Shown: piece by piece, positions 1 through 8,479 of the stretch
Position numbering within the stretch: position 1 is the first letter of the stretch
Layout: the number at the start of each line of letters is the position of its first letter
Origin: Amycolatopsis sp. GM8
Lineage (GTDB): Bacteria; Actinomycetota; Actinomycetes; Mycobacteriales; Pseudonocardiaceae
DNA length: 64,000 nucleotides
NCBI RefSeq assembly: GCF_021653975.1
Contig: NZ_JAJKFK010000001.1
Location: 1,208,863-1,272,862 of the forward strand
Direction of reading: 5' to 3'
The notes under the pieces: generated by a model
Seen by the model: only the letters and a program-made list of their open reading frames with translations
The model's database searches: none
Told to the model about the DNA's origin: nothing
Made by a program: the position numbers and the translations under genes

Positions 1-885
1 CGGCCGGTAGACGTCGCCGTCGCGCATGTACAGGCCGAACGCGGGCTGTCCGTTCGCCCGGGTCGGGACGAGCCGCATGTCGCCGGGACCATCGGCCGGG
101 CACTGGGTGTCGATGAGCCGCGCGATGTTCTCCGCGCCCTGGTACCAGCCGATGAACGGCGGCATCTCCCAGACGGCGTCCTTGGTGAACAGCTCGACCA
201 TCGCGGTGATGTCCTTGCGCTCGAACGCGTCCACGTACCGGTCCAGCAGCTCACGCTGGTCCGCGGCGCTGGGCTCGACGACCTCTTCCTCGTGCGGGGT
301 GACCTCGGCCAGCTGCGTGCGGGCGCGCTGGAGAATGCTGTTGACCGCGGTGGTCGTCGTGTTGAGCACCTTCGCGACCTCGGCGGCGCGCCACTGCAGG
401 ACGTCACGCAAGATCAGCACGGCGCGCTGGCGCGGCGGCAGATGCTGCAGCGCGGCGATGAGCGCGAGGCGGATGGTCTCCCGGGAGGTCACGATCGCGG
501 CGGGGTCGGACTGCTCGGCGCCGACCATCGCGTCCGGCACGGGTTCGAGCCACGGCACCTCGGCCTGCTCGACCAGCTCGTCGCCGGCTTGTGCGCCCGG
601 GTTGCCGAGTCCCGTCGGCAACGGGCGTTTGCCGCGGTTCTCCAGCGCGGTCAGGCACACGCGGGTGGCGATCCGGTAGAGCCAGGTGCGCAGCGACGAA
701 CGGCCCTCGAACTTCTCGTAGGACTTCCATGCGCGCAAGTAGGTCTCCTGCACCAGATCCTCGGCGTCGTGCACCGAGCCCAGCATGCGGTAACAGTGCG
801 CGAGCAGCTCACGTCTGTACGGGTCGGCCTGACGAAGGAAATCCTCGTCGGCCGGTCTCTCGGTCAGTGTCATGGTCACCAGCAT
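1..885 (-). CDS. ECF sigma factor, SigG-like with SnoaL-like tail (partial)
   Basis: Extracytoplasmic-function sigma factor that would direct RNA polymerase to its own promoters. The N-terminal part has a clear sigma region 2 (HCYRMLGSVHDAEDLVQE) followed by GRSSLRTWLYRIATR, and region 4 around PPRQRAVLILRDVLQWRAAE. After region 4 the protein continues into a SnoaL-like domain (FTKDAVWEMPPFIGW), the arrangement of mycobacterial SigG/SigJ-type factors. The 3' end lies beyond the left edge, so about 295 codons are visible. Two in-frame ATGs are possible, at 885 and 873; a GGAG motif is well spaced for the first. No anti-sigma gene is adjacent, as expected for this class, where the SnoaL-like tail is thought to modulate activity. 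Confidence 0.9.
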   Translation of the reverse strand, partial: MLVTMTLTERPADEDFLRQADPYRRELLAHCYRMLGSVHDAEDLVQETYLRAWKSYEKFEGRSSLRTWLYRIATRVCLTALENRGKRPLPTGLGNPGAQAGDELVEQAEVPWLEPVPDAMVGAEQSDPAAIVTSRETIRLALIAALQHLPPRQRAVLILRDVLQWRAAEVAKVLNTTTTAVNSILQRARTQLAEVTPHEEEVVEPSAADQRELLDRYVDAFERKDITAMVELFTKDAVWEMPPFIGWYQGAENIARLIDTQCPADGPGDMRLVPTRANGQPAFGLYMRDGDVYRP

Positions 886-930
886 CGCCTCCACTCCGGT
901 GCCTGTACAGACCAGGCGAACCGGCGAAAC

Positions 931-1902
931 TCATCGGTGCTGGCGCGGCCGGTTTTCCGGCGGCAGGCCGCGCGCCGCTTCGGCGAGCACGCCACGTAAC
1001 CACAGATGGCCGGGGTCCTCGTCGAAGTTCGCGTGCCACCACAACTTCTCGACGATCGGCTCAGGATTGCCGGGACATTCGAGGACCCGCAGGCCCAGCC
1101 GCCCGGCGACCTGGTGTGCGAGACGCTCCTGCAGCAGCGCGACCCGGTCGGTACCGGCGACCAGGTGCGGCACCGCCTGGTAGCTCTCGACACGCACCGC
1201 GACCTGCGGCCGGATGCCGAACGTCGTGAGCTGTCGCGCGATCGGCGCGGCCGTCGGATAGCCCTGGTTGGGCTGGTAGGGCACGACCCAGAACAGGCGC
1301 GCGAGGTCATCGAGGCTGGGCTGGTCCGTGTCCAGCTCGCGGTTGGCCTCGGCGACGACGCACACCCAGCGATCGCGGAACAGCTCCGCCGACCGCAGCC
1401 CGGGGATCCGGAACCGGCCCGCCGGCGGGGCGATCATGCCGTCCATCAGGCGCACGTTCTCCTCGACGTCGGCCGCCATCGCCTCGCGCACCAGACGCAG
1501 GTGCAACCGGACCCGCGGGGCCCGCTCGTCCAGCAGCCGCGCGAGATGCTCCCCGAGCACGGCGATCGTGTAGTCGGCGACGAGCAGCGTGAACTCGCGG
1601 CGCGAAACCTTCGGATCGAAGCTCTCCCCCGCGGCGAACAGCCGTTCCGCCGCCGCGCACACGACCTCGACCTGCTCGGCGAGCTGGGTCGCGAGCGGCG
1701 AGAGCACGTAACCGCCCTTGCCGCGGACGAGCAGCTCGTCGCCGAAATGCCGGCGCAGCCGGGAGAGCGCCGCGCTCGCCGCGGGCTGGGTGACGCCGAC
1801 CCGCTCGGCCGCGCGCGTGACGTTGCGCTCCCGGATCAGCTCTCGCAGCATGACCAGGAGGTTGAGATCCAGGTTCGCCAGATGCGCCACGGGTCGATTC
1901 AT
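931..1902 (-). CDS. LysR-family transcriptional regulator
   Basis: DNA-binding regulator of about 323 aa. The N-terminal helix-turn-helix is typical (LDLNLLVMLRELIRERNVTRAAERVG, given here as LDLNLLVML then TRAAERVGVTQPAASAALSRL), and a substrate-binding co-inducer domain follows. I chose ATG at 1902 because it puts the HTH at the usual distance from the N terminus; an upstream in-frame TTG at 1926 is possible. It lies 19-43 nt downstream of the CGSC-protein operon on the same strand and may be co-transcribed with it and regulate it. That link is inference; LysR genes more often face their targets. Confidence 0.92.
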   Translation of the reverse strand: MNRPVAHLANLDLNLLVMLRELIRERNVTRAAERVGVTQPAASAALSRLRRHFGDELLVRGKGGYVLSPLATQLAEQVEVVCAAAERLFAAGESFDPKVSRREFTLLVADYTIAVLGEHLARLLDERAPRVRLHLRLVREAMAADVEENVRLMDGMIAPPAGRFRIPGLRSAELFRDRWVCVVAEANRELDTDQPSLDDLARLFWVVPYQPNQGYPTAAPIARQLTTFGIRPQVAVRVESYQAVPHLVAGTDRVALLQERLAHQVAGRLGLRVLECPGNPEPIVEKLWWHANFDEDPGHLWLRGVLAEAARGLPPENRPRQHR

Positions 1903-1945
1903 GACCGTCCGAGTGTAGGTGGACAACCGGCCGTGCGACGCACCT

Positions 1946-2182
1946 TCAGTCGTGGACGCTGCCCGGCGGGTACGTCAGGTCTATCGCCTGCTCGGGCACC
2001 TTGAGCGACTTGTGCAGGATCCCGCGCATGATGGGCTCCGGCGCCAGGCAGTCCTCGCAGGCTTCCGGGTCGGCGACCGAGATCCGCACATCCACCCGTC
2101 CGTCCACTACGGACACATCGAGCGCGTAGCCGTCCGCGGCGAGCGTCTTCCGCATCGCCTCCAGGCCGTTCGGGTCGATCAC
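1946..2182 (-). CDS. small CxxC protein, fourth gene of the UGSC operon
   Basis: Unrecognised 78-aa acidic protein. It has one CxxC motif (ACEDC, residues 41-45) in a context faintly like the C-terminal domain of NifU; that resemblance is weak. The start is taken as GTG at 2182 because it overlaps the stop of the preceding gene as GTGA and follows GGGAGG at good spacing, implying translational coupling. An ATG at 2218 would place 12 extra residues inside the upstream gene. Its position as last member of a four-gene overlapping operon with a CGSC thiol protein suggests a redox or metal-related role; this is inference. Confidence 0.7.
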   Translation of the reverse strand: MIDPNGLEAMRKTLAADGYALDVSVVDGRVDVRISVADPEACEDCLAPEPIMRGILHKSLKVPEQAIDLTYPPGSVHD

Positions 2183-3216
2183 GCTTTCCCTCCCACCGGA
2201 ACGGCTTTCCCGCTCCACAATCCGAAAACCCTTACCACCATGGACATCGCGGCATTGCGGGCGCCGGCCACCACGATCGGAAGCCGCGCCGGGTCCGGCA
2301 GGAACCGGTCGAAAACCTCGTCGTCAGCCGGGGAATCAGCCGCATGCCGGACACCGTTCTCGGTCAGCCCGTTCTTCCCCGCCCGCCGCAGATCACCGCG
2401 CCGCCGACCGACGTGCTCGACGAGCCACGCCTGCACGTCCGCCTTCGAAAACCCTTCCTTCGCCAGCATTTGCGCGTGTTCCGGGCCGAGCACCAGCCCG
2501 CACGGCGCCTCGCGGAAGATCACCGCGCCGGTCCGGGCCATGGTGTCCGCGATGTCCGTCAGCACCTGCCCGGGATCCTGCGTGTGCCGATTGTCGACGT
2601 ACTCGCAGGTGCGCAACAGCATCGCCGAAACGGCACTTGTCCCCTCGTCCAGTCCACATTCGACGGACAGCGGCTTCCACGGGCTCTCTTCCTCGTTCTC
2701 CGCGATACAGATCGACCACCGGCCCGGCAGCCCCTGTGTCGCCTGCTCCAGGACATGCGGCCGCACCCCGAACGCGTTGCGCACGATCAGCCCGATCGCC
2801 CGCGCGACTGTCGCGTTAGGACGGAAGCCCGGCCCGAACACCCCGCCGGTGCTGTTGAACCCCAGCTCAGCGCGCACCGGTCCGTTCACGACAATCAGCG
2901 GCGCCGGTCCACTCGTGCTCTGCCACCCGCCGCCGCGCGCGGCCCGGTCGCTCATCACCGCTTCGAAAGCCGCCAGCACCACCGGAAAGTACTCGGGCTT
3001 GCAGCCGGCCATCGCGGCGTTGATCGCGGCCAGTTCGACCGTGCAGTCGCGGCCGACCTGCTCGATCCGGCCGATGACCTCCTCGGGCGCACGCGAAGTG
3101 TGCGCAAGAAACTTGTCGACAAGTGACCGCGACGCGGGGACGACGGGCAACCCGTCAGTCCAGTCCTGCTCGTAGCAGTACTCGATGGCCTCCTGCGCCG
3201 CGCCCGGGTCGGTCAT
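2179..3216 (-). CDS. conserved protein encoded with UGSC-family protein
   Basis: Protein of 345 aa without a family name I can give with certainty. It contains several isolated cysteines (EYCYEQDW, GRDCTVEL, AGCKPEYF, VECGLDEG, REAPCGLV), no membrane segment and no signal peptide. The ATG at 3216 overlaps the stop codon of the upstream CGSC gene as ATGA, and its own stop overlaps the next gene as GTGA, so the three products are probably made in step. This implies a complex or pathway with the CGSC protein. An upstream extension of the frame to 3450 is a shadow inside the CGSC gene. Confidence 0.8.
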   Translation of the reverse strand: MTDPGAAQEAIEYCYEQDWTDGLPVVPASRSLVDKFLAHTSRAPEEVIGRIEQVGRDCTVELAAINAAMAGCKPEYFPVVLAAFEAVMSDRAARGGGWQSTSGPAPLIVVNGPVRAELGFNSTGGVFGPGFRPNATVARAIGLIVRNAFGVRPHVLEQATQGLPGRWSICIAENEEESPWKPLSVECGLDEGTSAVSAMLLRTCEYVDNRHTQDPGQVLTDIADTMARTGAVIFREAPCGLVLGPEHAQMLAKEGFSKADVQAWLVEHVGRRRGDLRRAGKNGLTENGVRHAADSPADDEVFDRFLPDPARLPIVVAGARNAAMSMVVRVFGLWSGKAVPVGGKA

Positions 3217-3749
3217 GGCTTCGTCAGAATGTTGACAATCTCCGGCAGGACGTCTTCGGCGCGCTTGCGCACCTCGTCGGGGTTGAGCACCGCGACCGGG
3301 TGCGCGGTTTTCGCGTAGTGGTAACCCTTCGCATCGCGCAACTCGGCCATCGCGTCCGCGGTGACGACGAACGCGTCGCTGCAAATCACCGCCGCGGGCA
3401 CCCCGTTGCGCTCGAACGCGACCCCGTCCGCGACCGCCGAAGCGCTGCACGAACCGCAGTCCCCAACGCCGGTGATCACCGCGTCGCAGCTGTCCTTCAG
3501 CTCCGCGAGCTGATCGTCGGGCACCGGCAGCGCGAACGACTTCTTCACCACCGGCTTCACGGCGGCGACCCCGTGCCGGGAGACGAGCAGCCTGCCCAGC
3601 TCGTCGAGGAACAGGGCCGCGTTCTGCTTGGTGTTGGACAGCAACCCGATCGTCGCGCCGTCGAGCCGCGCCCGCTCCCGGGTCAGGACCGCGGTCCCGG
3701 CGGACGCCGTGCGCTGCCCGCCGGTCGGGTCGAGGATCGCCTCAGGCAT
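3213..3749 (-). CDS. UGSC-family (seleno)protein homologue, Cys form
   Basis: Protein of 178 aa with the motif GVGDCGSCS (C98 and C101). This matches the family named for a (U/C)GSC motif, in which some members carry selenocysteine; here the first position is encoded by an ordinary Cys codon. The chemical role of the family is not established to my knowledge; the motif looks like a redox or nucleophilic thiol site. The start at 3749 overlaps the end of the alcohol dehydrogenase gene by 8 nt and its stop overlaps the next ATG, so it sits in the middle of a tightly coupled operon. Family assignment rests on the motif and its surroundings, not on a search. Confidence 0.65.
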   Translation of the reverse strand: MPEAILDPTGGQRTASAGTAVLTRERARLDGATIGLLSNTKQNAALFLDELGRLLVSRHGVAAVKPVVKKSFALPVPDDQLAELKDSCDAVITGVGDCGSCSASAVADGVAFERNGVPAAVICSDAFVVTADAMAELRDAKGYHYAKTAHPVAVLNPDEVRKRAEDVLPEIVNILTKP

Positions 3750-4845
3750 GCTCGATCACCCCTCGGATGTTCTTGCCCGCCAACATGTCCCGGTACCCGT
3801 CGTTGACCTCGTCCAGCCGGTACCGGTGGGTGATCAGCTCGTCGAGCTTCAGCTGCCCGGCGCGGTAGAGGTCGAGCAGCAGCGGGATGTCGTGCAGCGG
3901 GTTCGCGCCGCCGAACAGCGCGCCGTGGAATTTTCGCTGGTAGAGCGTCATCAGCGCGCCCGGCAGGTCGTACTTCCCGACGCCGGTGATGGTGACCTGG
4001 CCGTCCTTCCCGGCCAGGTCCGCGCCGGTCCGCACGACGTCGCTGGTCATGATGCCGACGGTCAGGATCACATGGTCGGCGAGCTGCCCGCGAGTCGTGT
4101 CGACGAGGAACTCCCGCGCCTGCACGGGATCGGTGAACGTGTGGGTGGCGCCGAGCTTGGCGGCCATCTCCAGTTTGAACGGCACCGGGTCGATCGCGAT
4201 CACGGTCTTCGCGCCGGCATACTGCGCGCCCTGCACCGCGTTGATGCCGACCCCGCCGATGCCGAAGATCACCACGGTCTGGCCGGCCCGCACACCCGCC
4301 GCGTACACCGCCGATCCCCAGCCGGTGGTGACCCCGCAGCCGACGAGCGCGGCCACCTCGGGCGCGATGTCCGGTTCGTAGCGCACACAGGAGGTCTCCG
4401 ACAGCACGGCGTACTCGGAGAACGTGCCGAGCACGCACATCCCGCCGAGGTCGTCGCCACCGGCGTGGAAGCGGAAGGTGCCGTCGGGCAGCTTGCCGGT
4501 GCCCGCGTTCAGGCCCGCGTCGCACAGGTTCTGCCGCCCCGTCGAGCAATACCGGCATTTGCCGCAGACCGGGATGAACGAGCAGACGATGTGGTCGCTC
4601 TCCGCCACCCGGGTCACGCCCGGGCCGGCCCGCTCGACGATGCCGGCGCCCTCGTGCCCGCCGACCATCGGCAGCCGCGCGGGCGAGTCACCTGCGCGGA
4701 TGTGGTCGTCCGAATGGCACAGGCCGGCCGCCTCGAACCGGACCAGCACCTCGCCCGCCTTCGGCTCGTCGAGCGCCAGTTCCTCGAGCTCCCACCACTT
4801 GTCCGGTCCCGCTTCCCGCAGCACCGCGGCCTTGGTCGTCACCAT
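3742..4845 (-). CDS. zinc-dependent alcohol dehydrogenase, NDMA-dependent type
   Basis: Medium-chain dehydrogenase of 367 aa, first gene of a four-gene operon. Catalytic zinc ligands are visible in GLCHSDDH and GGHEGAG, the structural zinc loop is CGKCRYCSTGRQNLC, and the nucleotide-binding loop is FGIGGVGINA. The overall sequence resembles the actinobacterial NDMA-dependent methanol/alcohol dehydrogenase group, which keeps NAD tightly bound. ATG at 4845 gives the standard MVTTKAAVL start; a longer frame to 4905 lacks family-like sequence. Likely role: oxidation of a primary alcohol or a thiol adduct that the CGSC protein handles; the pairing is inference. Confidence 0.88.
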   Translation of the reverse strand: MVTTKAAVLREAGPDKWWELEELALDEPKAGEVLVRFEAAGLCHSDDHIRAGDSPARLPMVGGHEGAGIVERAGPGVTRVAESDHIVCSFIPVCGKCRYCSTGRQNLCDAGLNAGTGKLPDGTFRFHAGGDDLGGMCVLGTFSEYAVLSETSCVRYEPDIAPEVAALVGCGVTTGWGSAVYAAGVRAGQTVVIFGIGGVGINAVQGAQYAGAKTVIAIDPVPFKLEMAAKLGATHTFTDPVQAREFLVDTTRGQLADHVILTVGIMTSDVVRTGADLAGKDGQVTITGVGKYDLPGALMTLYQRKFHGALFGGANPLHDIPLLLDLYRAGQLKLDELITHRYRLDEVNDGYRDMLAGKNIRGVIEHA

Positions 4846-4997
4846 GGTCCGATCGTCGGCCCGCGGGCAGCCGGGCTCCAGCCCGTTTCCGCCTGGTGAC
4901 AACAAGAGATCGCGGGCACGGAACAGGGCGATGTCGAATAAGCCCTGGCACGCCGTGATTGGCAGCGCGAGCGCCGAGATGATGTCAAGCTTTGGCC

Positions 4998-5390
4998 ATG
5001 ACGAACGATCGCAATGTGCTGGGCGGGGAGCTCGAACCGTGTGGCAGCGACCCCGTCACCGGGTTCTACCGCGACGGCAGCTGCACCACCGGCCCGGAGG
5101 ACCTCGGGAGCCATACCGTGTGTGCCGTCGTCACCAAGGAGTTCCTCGAGCACCAGCTCGCGGTCGGCAACGACCTGATGACCCCGCGCCCGGAGTACGA
5201 GTTCCCGGGACTGCAGGCCGGGGACCGCTGGTGCATCGTCGCGGCCCGATGGCAGGAAGCGTACGAAGCGGGCATCGCCCCGCCGGTCGTGCTGGCCGCG
5301 ACGCACGCCCGCGCGCTCGAAGTCGTGGAGCTGGAGGCGTTGCGCGAGCACGCGGCCGACGTGCCGGCGGACCCTAGCTCGCTGCTCTGA
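4998..5390 (+). CDS. DUF2237 family protein
   Basis: Cytoplasmic protein of 130 aa. It starts MTNDRNVLGGELEPC and has GFYRDGSCTTGPEDLGSHTVC and GDRWCIVAARW, the conserved blocks of DUF2237 proteins. Function is unknown. ATG at 4998 is preferred over an in-frame TTG at 4992. It is divergent from the alcohol dehydrogenase operon, with a 152-nt shared upstream region, and overlaps the convergent membrane-protein gene by 17 nt. Confidence 0.85.
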   Translation: MTNDRNVLGGELEPCGSDPVTGFYRDGSCTTGPEDLGSHTVCAVVTKEFLEHQLAVGNDLMTPRPEYEFPGLQAGDRWCIVAARWQEAYEAGIAPPVVLAATHARALEVVELEALREHAADVPADPSSLL

Positions 5391-5976
5391 TCCGGCGCCG
5401 GGTGAACTCGACGGCCCCGGCGACGAGCGCGATCGACGCGAGGAGCGCGATGATCTCGACGGCCAGGTTGTGCCGGATCGCGAAATCGGGTTCCAGCAGG
5501 CCACCCGGGTCGTCGAGCACCGCGGCCCGGGCGCCCTGGGGTTGCCGGTCGGTCGAGTCGGTGCGGATCGTGAAGGTGCCGCCCAGCGGGCACGCGACGG
5601 TGTGCACGAATCCGTAGTGCTGGTACCGCGATCGCGTGTCGACCTCTTCGCGATGGACCACCTGGCACGACTCGGTTAGCCCGAACGTGTGTAATGCGAG
5701 CCCGCGCCCGCCGACGGTGACCGCGGCGAACAGCAACGCGCTCGACGCCACCGCGATGATCAGCGCCCACCAGGGCCCGCCCGCGAACCGCACCATGCCG
5801 AGGCCGAACGCGGCGACCCCGGCGATCCCGATGACCAGCGCCGCGATGGTGCTGTGCGGCGGAAGGATGAACACCAGCGCGGCGGCGAGGATGGCCGCGA
5901 GCCCGGCCGGTGCGACCACCCGGCCGGTGCGAATTCCGATTCGCTGAGCCAAATCACCAGCCGGTGAGCCTGCCAC
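5374..5976 (-). CDS. multi-pass membrane protein, unknown
   Basis: Protein of 200 aa with about four hydrophobic segments: roughly residues 20-40, 43-60 and 66-90 near the N terminus and one near 168-188. A soluble loop of about 70 residues lies between the third and fourth. The loop contains two cysteines (ESCQVVH and TVACPLGG) that could form a disulfide outside the membrane. The layout resembles DUF3592-like proteins but I cannot assign a family. It converges on the DUF2237 gene. Codon use is typical of the region. Confidence 0.75.
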   Translation of the reverse strand: MAGSPAGDLAQRIGIRTGRVVAPAGLAAILAAALVFILPPHSTIAALVIGIAGVAAFGLGMVRFAGGPWWALIIAVASSALLFAAVTVGGRGLALHTFGLTESCQVVHREEVDTRSRYQHYGFVHTVACPLGGTFTIRTDSTDRQPQGARAAVLDDPGGLLEPDFAIRHNLAVEIIALLASIALVAGAVEFTRRRIRAAS

Positions 5977-6019
5977 CGGATAACTCTAGCCGGGAAATCC
6001 GCCCTTGTATTGTGACCGC

Positions 6020-7063
6020 GTGCACGAAGCCGGCTACTACGAGCTGCTCGGGGTGGACAGGACCGCCTCGCGGGCGGAAATCAAGTCGGCGTACCGGCTG
6101 AAGGCGCGCGCGAGCCACCCCGACGCGGGCGGTTCGCCCGCCGAGTTCCACGAGTTGCGGCAGGCCTACGAGACGCTCAGCGACCCGTACCGGCGGGCCG
6201 ACTACGACCGCGGGCTGACGCCGGTGCCCGTCCGGATCCGGCGGCGGCCACGTGAGTTCGGCGAGGACCCGTCGTTCGTCGCGACCATGCCACGGCTCGA
6301 TCCGGAAACCCTGGCGTGGTGGCATCGCGACGAGGACTGCACGTATGCGGCGGGCCCGCAACGACCGGGGCACGCGCCCGCCGCGATCCTGCTCGGCTGG
6401 CTGCTGCTCGTGGTGCTGCCGCTGACCGCCGGCTGGTTGCTGCTGACCGTCTGGTTGCTGCTCGCGACGGCGGTCGCGATCTGGCTCGTGCGGCGGCACC
6501 TGCTCGTCATCAAGGCACGCCAACGGTTCGCGACCGAGTTCGGCGGCACCGTGACCTTCGGGCGGCCAGGGGCCGACGCCGACCAGTGGGGTGAACGGCT
6601 GACCGCCGAGCTGCTCGCGCGGTACCTCACCCGGTTGCCGAGCGTGCGGATCTTCCACGGGCTCGCCTGGCCGGGCTCGGTGTTCGCCGATATCGACCAC
6701 GCTGTGCTCGCCGGGCGCCGGCTCGTGCTCGTCGAGTCGAAGACCTGGCTGCCCGGCACCTACGGCGCGGACGACGACGGCACGCTGTGGCGCGACGACC
6801 GTCTTTTCCGCGGCGGCGCGACCCGGCTCCCCGAGGCCATCGAGGCCTTCCGGGAGTTGCTGCCCGGGGTGGAGATCCGGGGCGCGCTGATCGTGTATCC
6901 GAGCCGCGCCGGCGAAGTCACCACCGAGGAGGATTTCGACCTGCCGGCGCCGCCGATGACACCGGAGCAGTTCGTGGCGGAGATCGGCGGCTGGCTCGCC
7001 GCCCAACCGTCCACTGTGGACGTCGACGTGCTGCGGCTGGTGCGTAGCCAGGTCGTTTCCTAG
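6020..7063 (+). CDS. DnaJ-domain membrane protein with NERD nuclease-like domain
   Basis: Protein of 347 aa with an unusual three-part layout. Residues 5-65 are a J-domain with the HPD motif (ASHPDAGG, 33-35). A hydrophobic pair of helices lies around 115-155. The C-terminal half (about 185-300) reads as a NERD domain, with a D...ExK pattern (FADIDHAVL then LVLVESKTW) as in PD-(D/E)xK nucleases. J-domains recruit Hsp70 and NERD domains are thought to act on DNA, but the pair at a membrane has no function I know of. GTG at 6020 is taken as start because it opens directly into the J-domain; TTG at 6005 is the alternative. Confidence 0.8.
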   Translation: MHEAGYYELLGVDRTASRAEIKSAYRLKARASHPDAGGSPAEFHELRQAYETLSDPYRRADYDRGLTPVPVRIRRRPREFGEDPSFVATMPRLDPETLAWWHRDEDCTYAAGPQRPGHAPAAILLGWLLLVVLPLTAGWLLLTVWLLLATAVAIWLVRRHLLVIKARQRFATEFGGTVTFGRPGADADQWGERLTAELLARYLTRLPSVRIFHGLAWPGSVFADIDHAVLAGRRLVLVESKTWLPGTYGADDDGTLWRDDRLFRGGATRLPEAIEAFRELLPGVEIRGALIVYPSRAGEVTTEEDFDLPAPPMTPEQFVAEIGGWLAAQPSTVDVDVLRLVRSQVVS

Positions 7064-7329
7064 GCCACGCTCCACAGGCAGATCGGCGGCTCGCGATCTC
7101 GCTTGGCGACGTACGTGCCCTTCGACTTCACCGTGACCACGAGACCGCGCTCGCGCAGGAGCCGTGTCGCGTGGCGGGCCGTACCCAGCGAGACGCCGTA
7201 CTCGCGGGCGAGCTGACCTTCGGCGGGCAGCGGGGTGTGCGGGGCCAGCTCGCCGGATTCGATCCGGACGGCGATCAGCTTGGCGACCGTCTCGTAGAGA
7301 TAACCGGGAGCATCACGATCAAGTTCCAT
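7060..7329 (-). CDS. short GntR-family regulator (HTH only)
   Basis: Protein of 89 aa made almost entirely of a GntR winged helix ([18 protein letters not shown], then [19 protein letters not shown]). It lacks the effector domain of full GntR proteins; such HTH-only forms are common in actinomycetes. ATG at 7329 is preferred; the frame stays open upstream to 7656 but that part is antisense to the neighbouring XRE gene. It is divergent from that gene with 66 nt between them, so the two may share a control region. Its stop overlaps the end of the DnaJ-NERD gene by 4 nt. Confidence 0.85.
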   Translation of the reverse strand: MELDRDAPGYLYETVAKLIAVRIESGELAPHTPLPAEGQLAREYGVSLGTARHATRLLRERGLVVTVKSKGTYVAKRDREPPICLWSVA

Positions 7330-7395
7330 GCGACAAAAAGTATCACGAAAACGACAAGCTGTCGCCCGGAACACGGGCGTTAAACTGCTGGTCTG

Positions 7396-7683
7396 ATGAC
7401 GGACGAGGAGCTGGGCGACGACGGGCTCGACGAGCGGTTGCGCGCGCTCGCGACCCGGCTCCGCAAGGCCCGGCGCGACCAGGACCTCAGCCAGGAGGAC
7501 CTCGCCGATCGCGCCGGCGTGTCCCGTTCGGTCGTCGCGGAACTCGAACGGTCCCGGCTCGACCAGCCGAAGCGCAAGGAGGACCCGCGCAAGCGGCCGC
7601 CGCGCAACATCACGCTCGACAGTCTCTTCCGGATGGCTGACGCGCTCGGCGTGCACCCGGCGGACCTGCTCGACGACCGCTGA
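7396..7683 (+). CDS. XRE-family helix-turn-helix regulator
   Basis: Protein of 95 aa with a Cro/CI-type HTH (RLRKARRDQDLSQEDLADRA and GVSRSVVAELERSRL). A basic linker (KRKEDPRKRPPR) and a short helical end (LFRMADALGVHPADLL) follow. The tail matches the usual last helix of this fold, so the protein looks complete. It is divergent from the short GntR gene and 79 nt upstream of dipeptidase E. Its target is not evident from the sequence. Confidence 0.88.
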   Translation: MTDEELGDDGLDERLRALATRLRKARRDQDLSQEDLADRAGVSRSVVAELERSRLDQPKRKEDPRKRPPRNITLDSLFRMADALGVHPADLLDDR

Positions 7684-7762
7684 CGCGCGTCATGGCCACG
7701 AGCCCGGGAGGCTGTGGCCGCGCTCACTGACCACAACTGATCACCCGTGATAGGCATGCCTG

Positions 7763-8479
7763 ATGCGCCTGCTGTTGCTGTCCAACTCGACCGCCCCCGG
7801 CAGGCGGTACCTCGAACACGCCGCCGACGCGGTGGCCGACGTCCTCACCGGTGTCCGGCGGCTGCTGTTCGTGCCGTTCGCGCTCGCCGATCACGGCGGC
7901 TACACCGCACAGGCCGCCCGCGCGCTCGAACCGCACGGCGTCGAGGTGGTGGGCGCGCACCAGGACGACCCGATCAAGCTGTTCAACTCCGCGCAGGCGG
8001 TGTTCGTGGGCGGTGGCAACACGTTCCGGCTGCTGCGCCAGCTCTACGCGCGCGAGCTGCTGGCCCCGATCCGCGACCGGGTCGCGCACGGCACCGTCTA
8101 CATCGGATCGAGCGCGGGCACGAACGTGGCCTGCCCGACCATCAGGACGACCAACGACATGCCGATCGTGCAGCCGCCCGCGTTCGACGCGACCGGGCTG
8201 GTGCCGTTCCAGATCAATCCGCATTACCTCGATCCGGTCGCCGGCGACACGCATATGGGCGAGACTCGCGAGGAACGGATCGAGCAGTTCCTGGAGGAGA
8301 ACGACGTGCCCGTGCTCGGCATGCGGGAAGGAACCTGGCTGCGCCGGGAGGATGCGACGCTCACCCTCGGCGGCGAGGCGGTCGGCGCGCGGCTGTTCCG
8401 GCGGGACGCCGAGCCCGAGGAGATCGATTCCGGCACCGACCTGAGCAAGCTGCTGGAAAGCGCGGGCCGCTACCGGTGA
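7763..8479 (+). CDS. pepE: dipeptidase E (alpha-aspartyl dipeptidase), family S51
   Basis: Cytoplasmic serine peptidase of 238 aa that cleaves Asp-X dipeptides. The nucleophile elbow IGSSAGTNV puts Ser at residue 117, the family His is in INPHYLDP (154), and GGGNTFRLL is the conserved glycine loop. Length fits the family (about 230 aa). A perfect short palindrome (ATCACCCGTGAT, 7740-7751) lies just upstream and may be an operator. The stop overlaps the GTG start of the DUF1015 gene, so the two are co-translated. Confidence 0.92.
   Translation: MRLLLLSNSTAPGRRYLEHAADAVADVLTGVRRLLFVPFALADHGGYTAQAARALEPHGVEVVGAHQDDPIKLFNSAQAVFVGGGNTFRLLRQLYARELLAPIRDRVAHGTVYIGSSAGTNVACPTIRTTNDMPIVQPPAFDATGLVPFQINPHYLDPVAGDTHMGETREERIEQFLEENDVPVLGMREGTWLRREDATLTLGGEAVGARLFRRDAEPEEIDSGTDLSKLLESAGRYR

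Noticed and set aside
3231-3241. GTTGACAAT near the end of the CGSC gene and a similar word at 9172 in the DUF1015 gene
   Set aside because: Both lie in coding sequence with family-typical residues and lack a promoter context.
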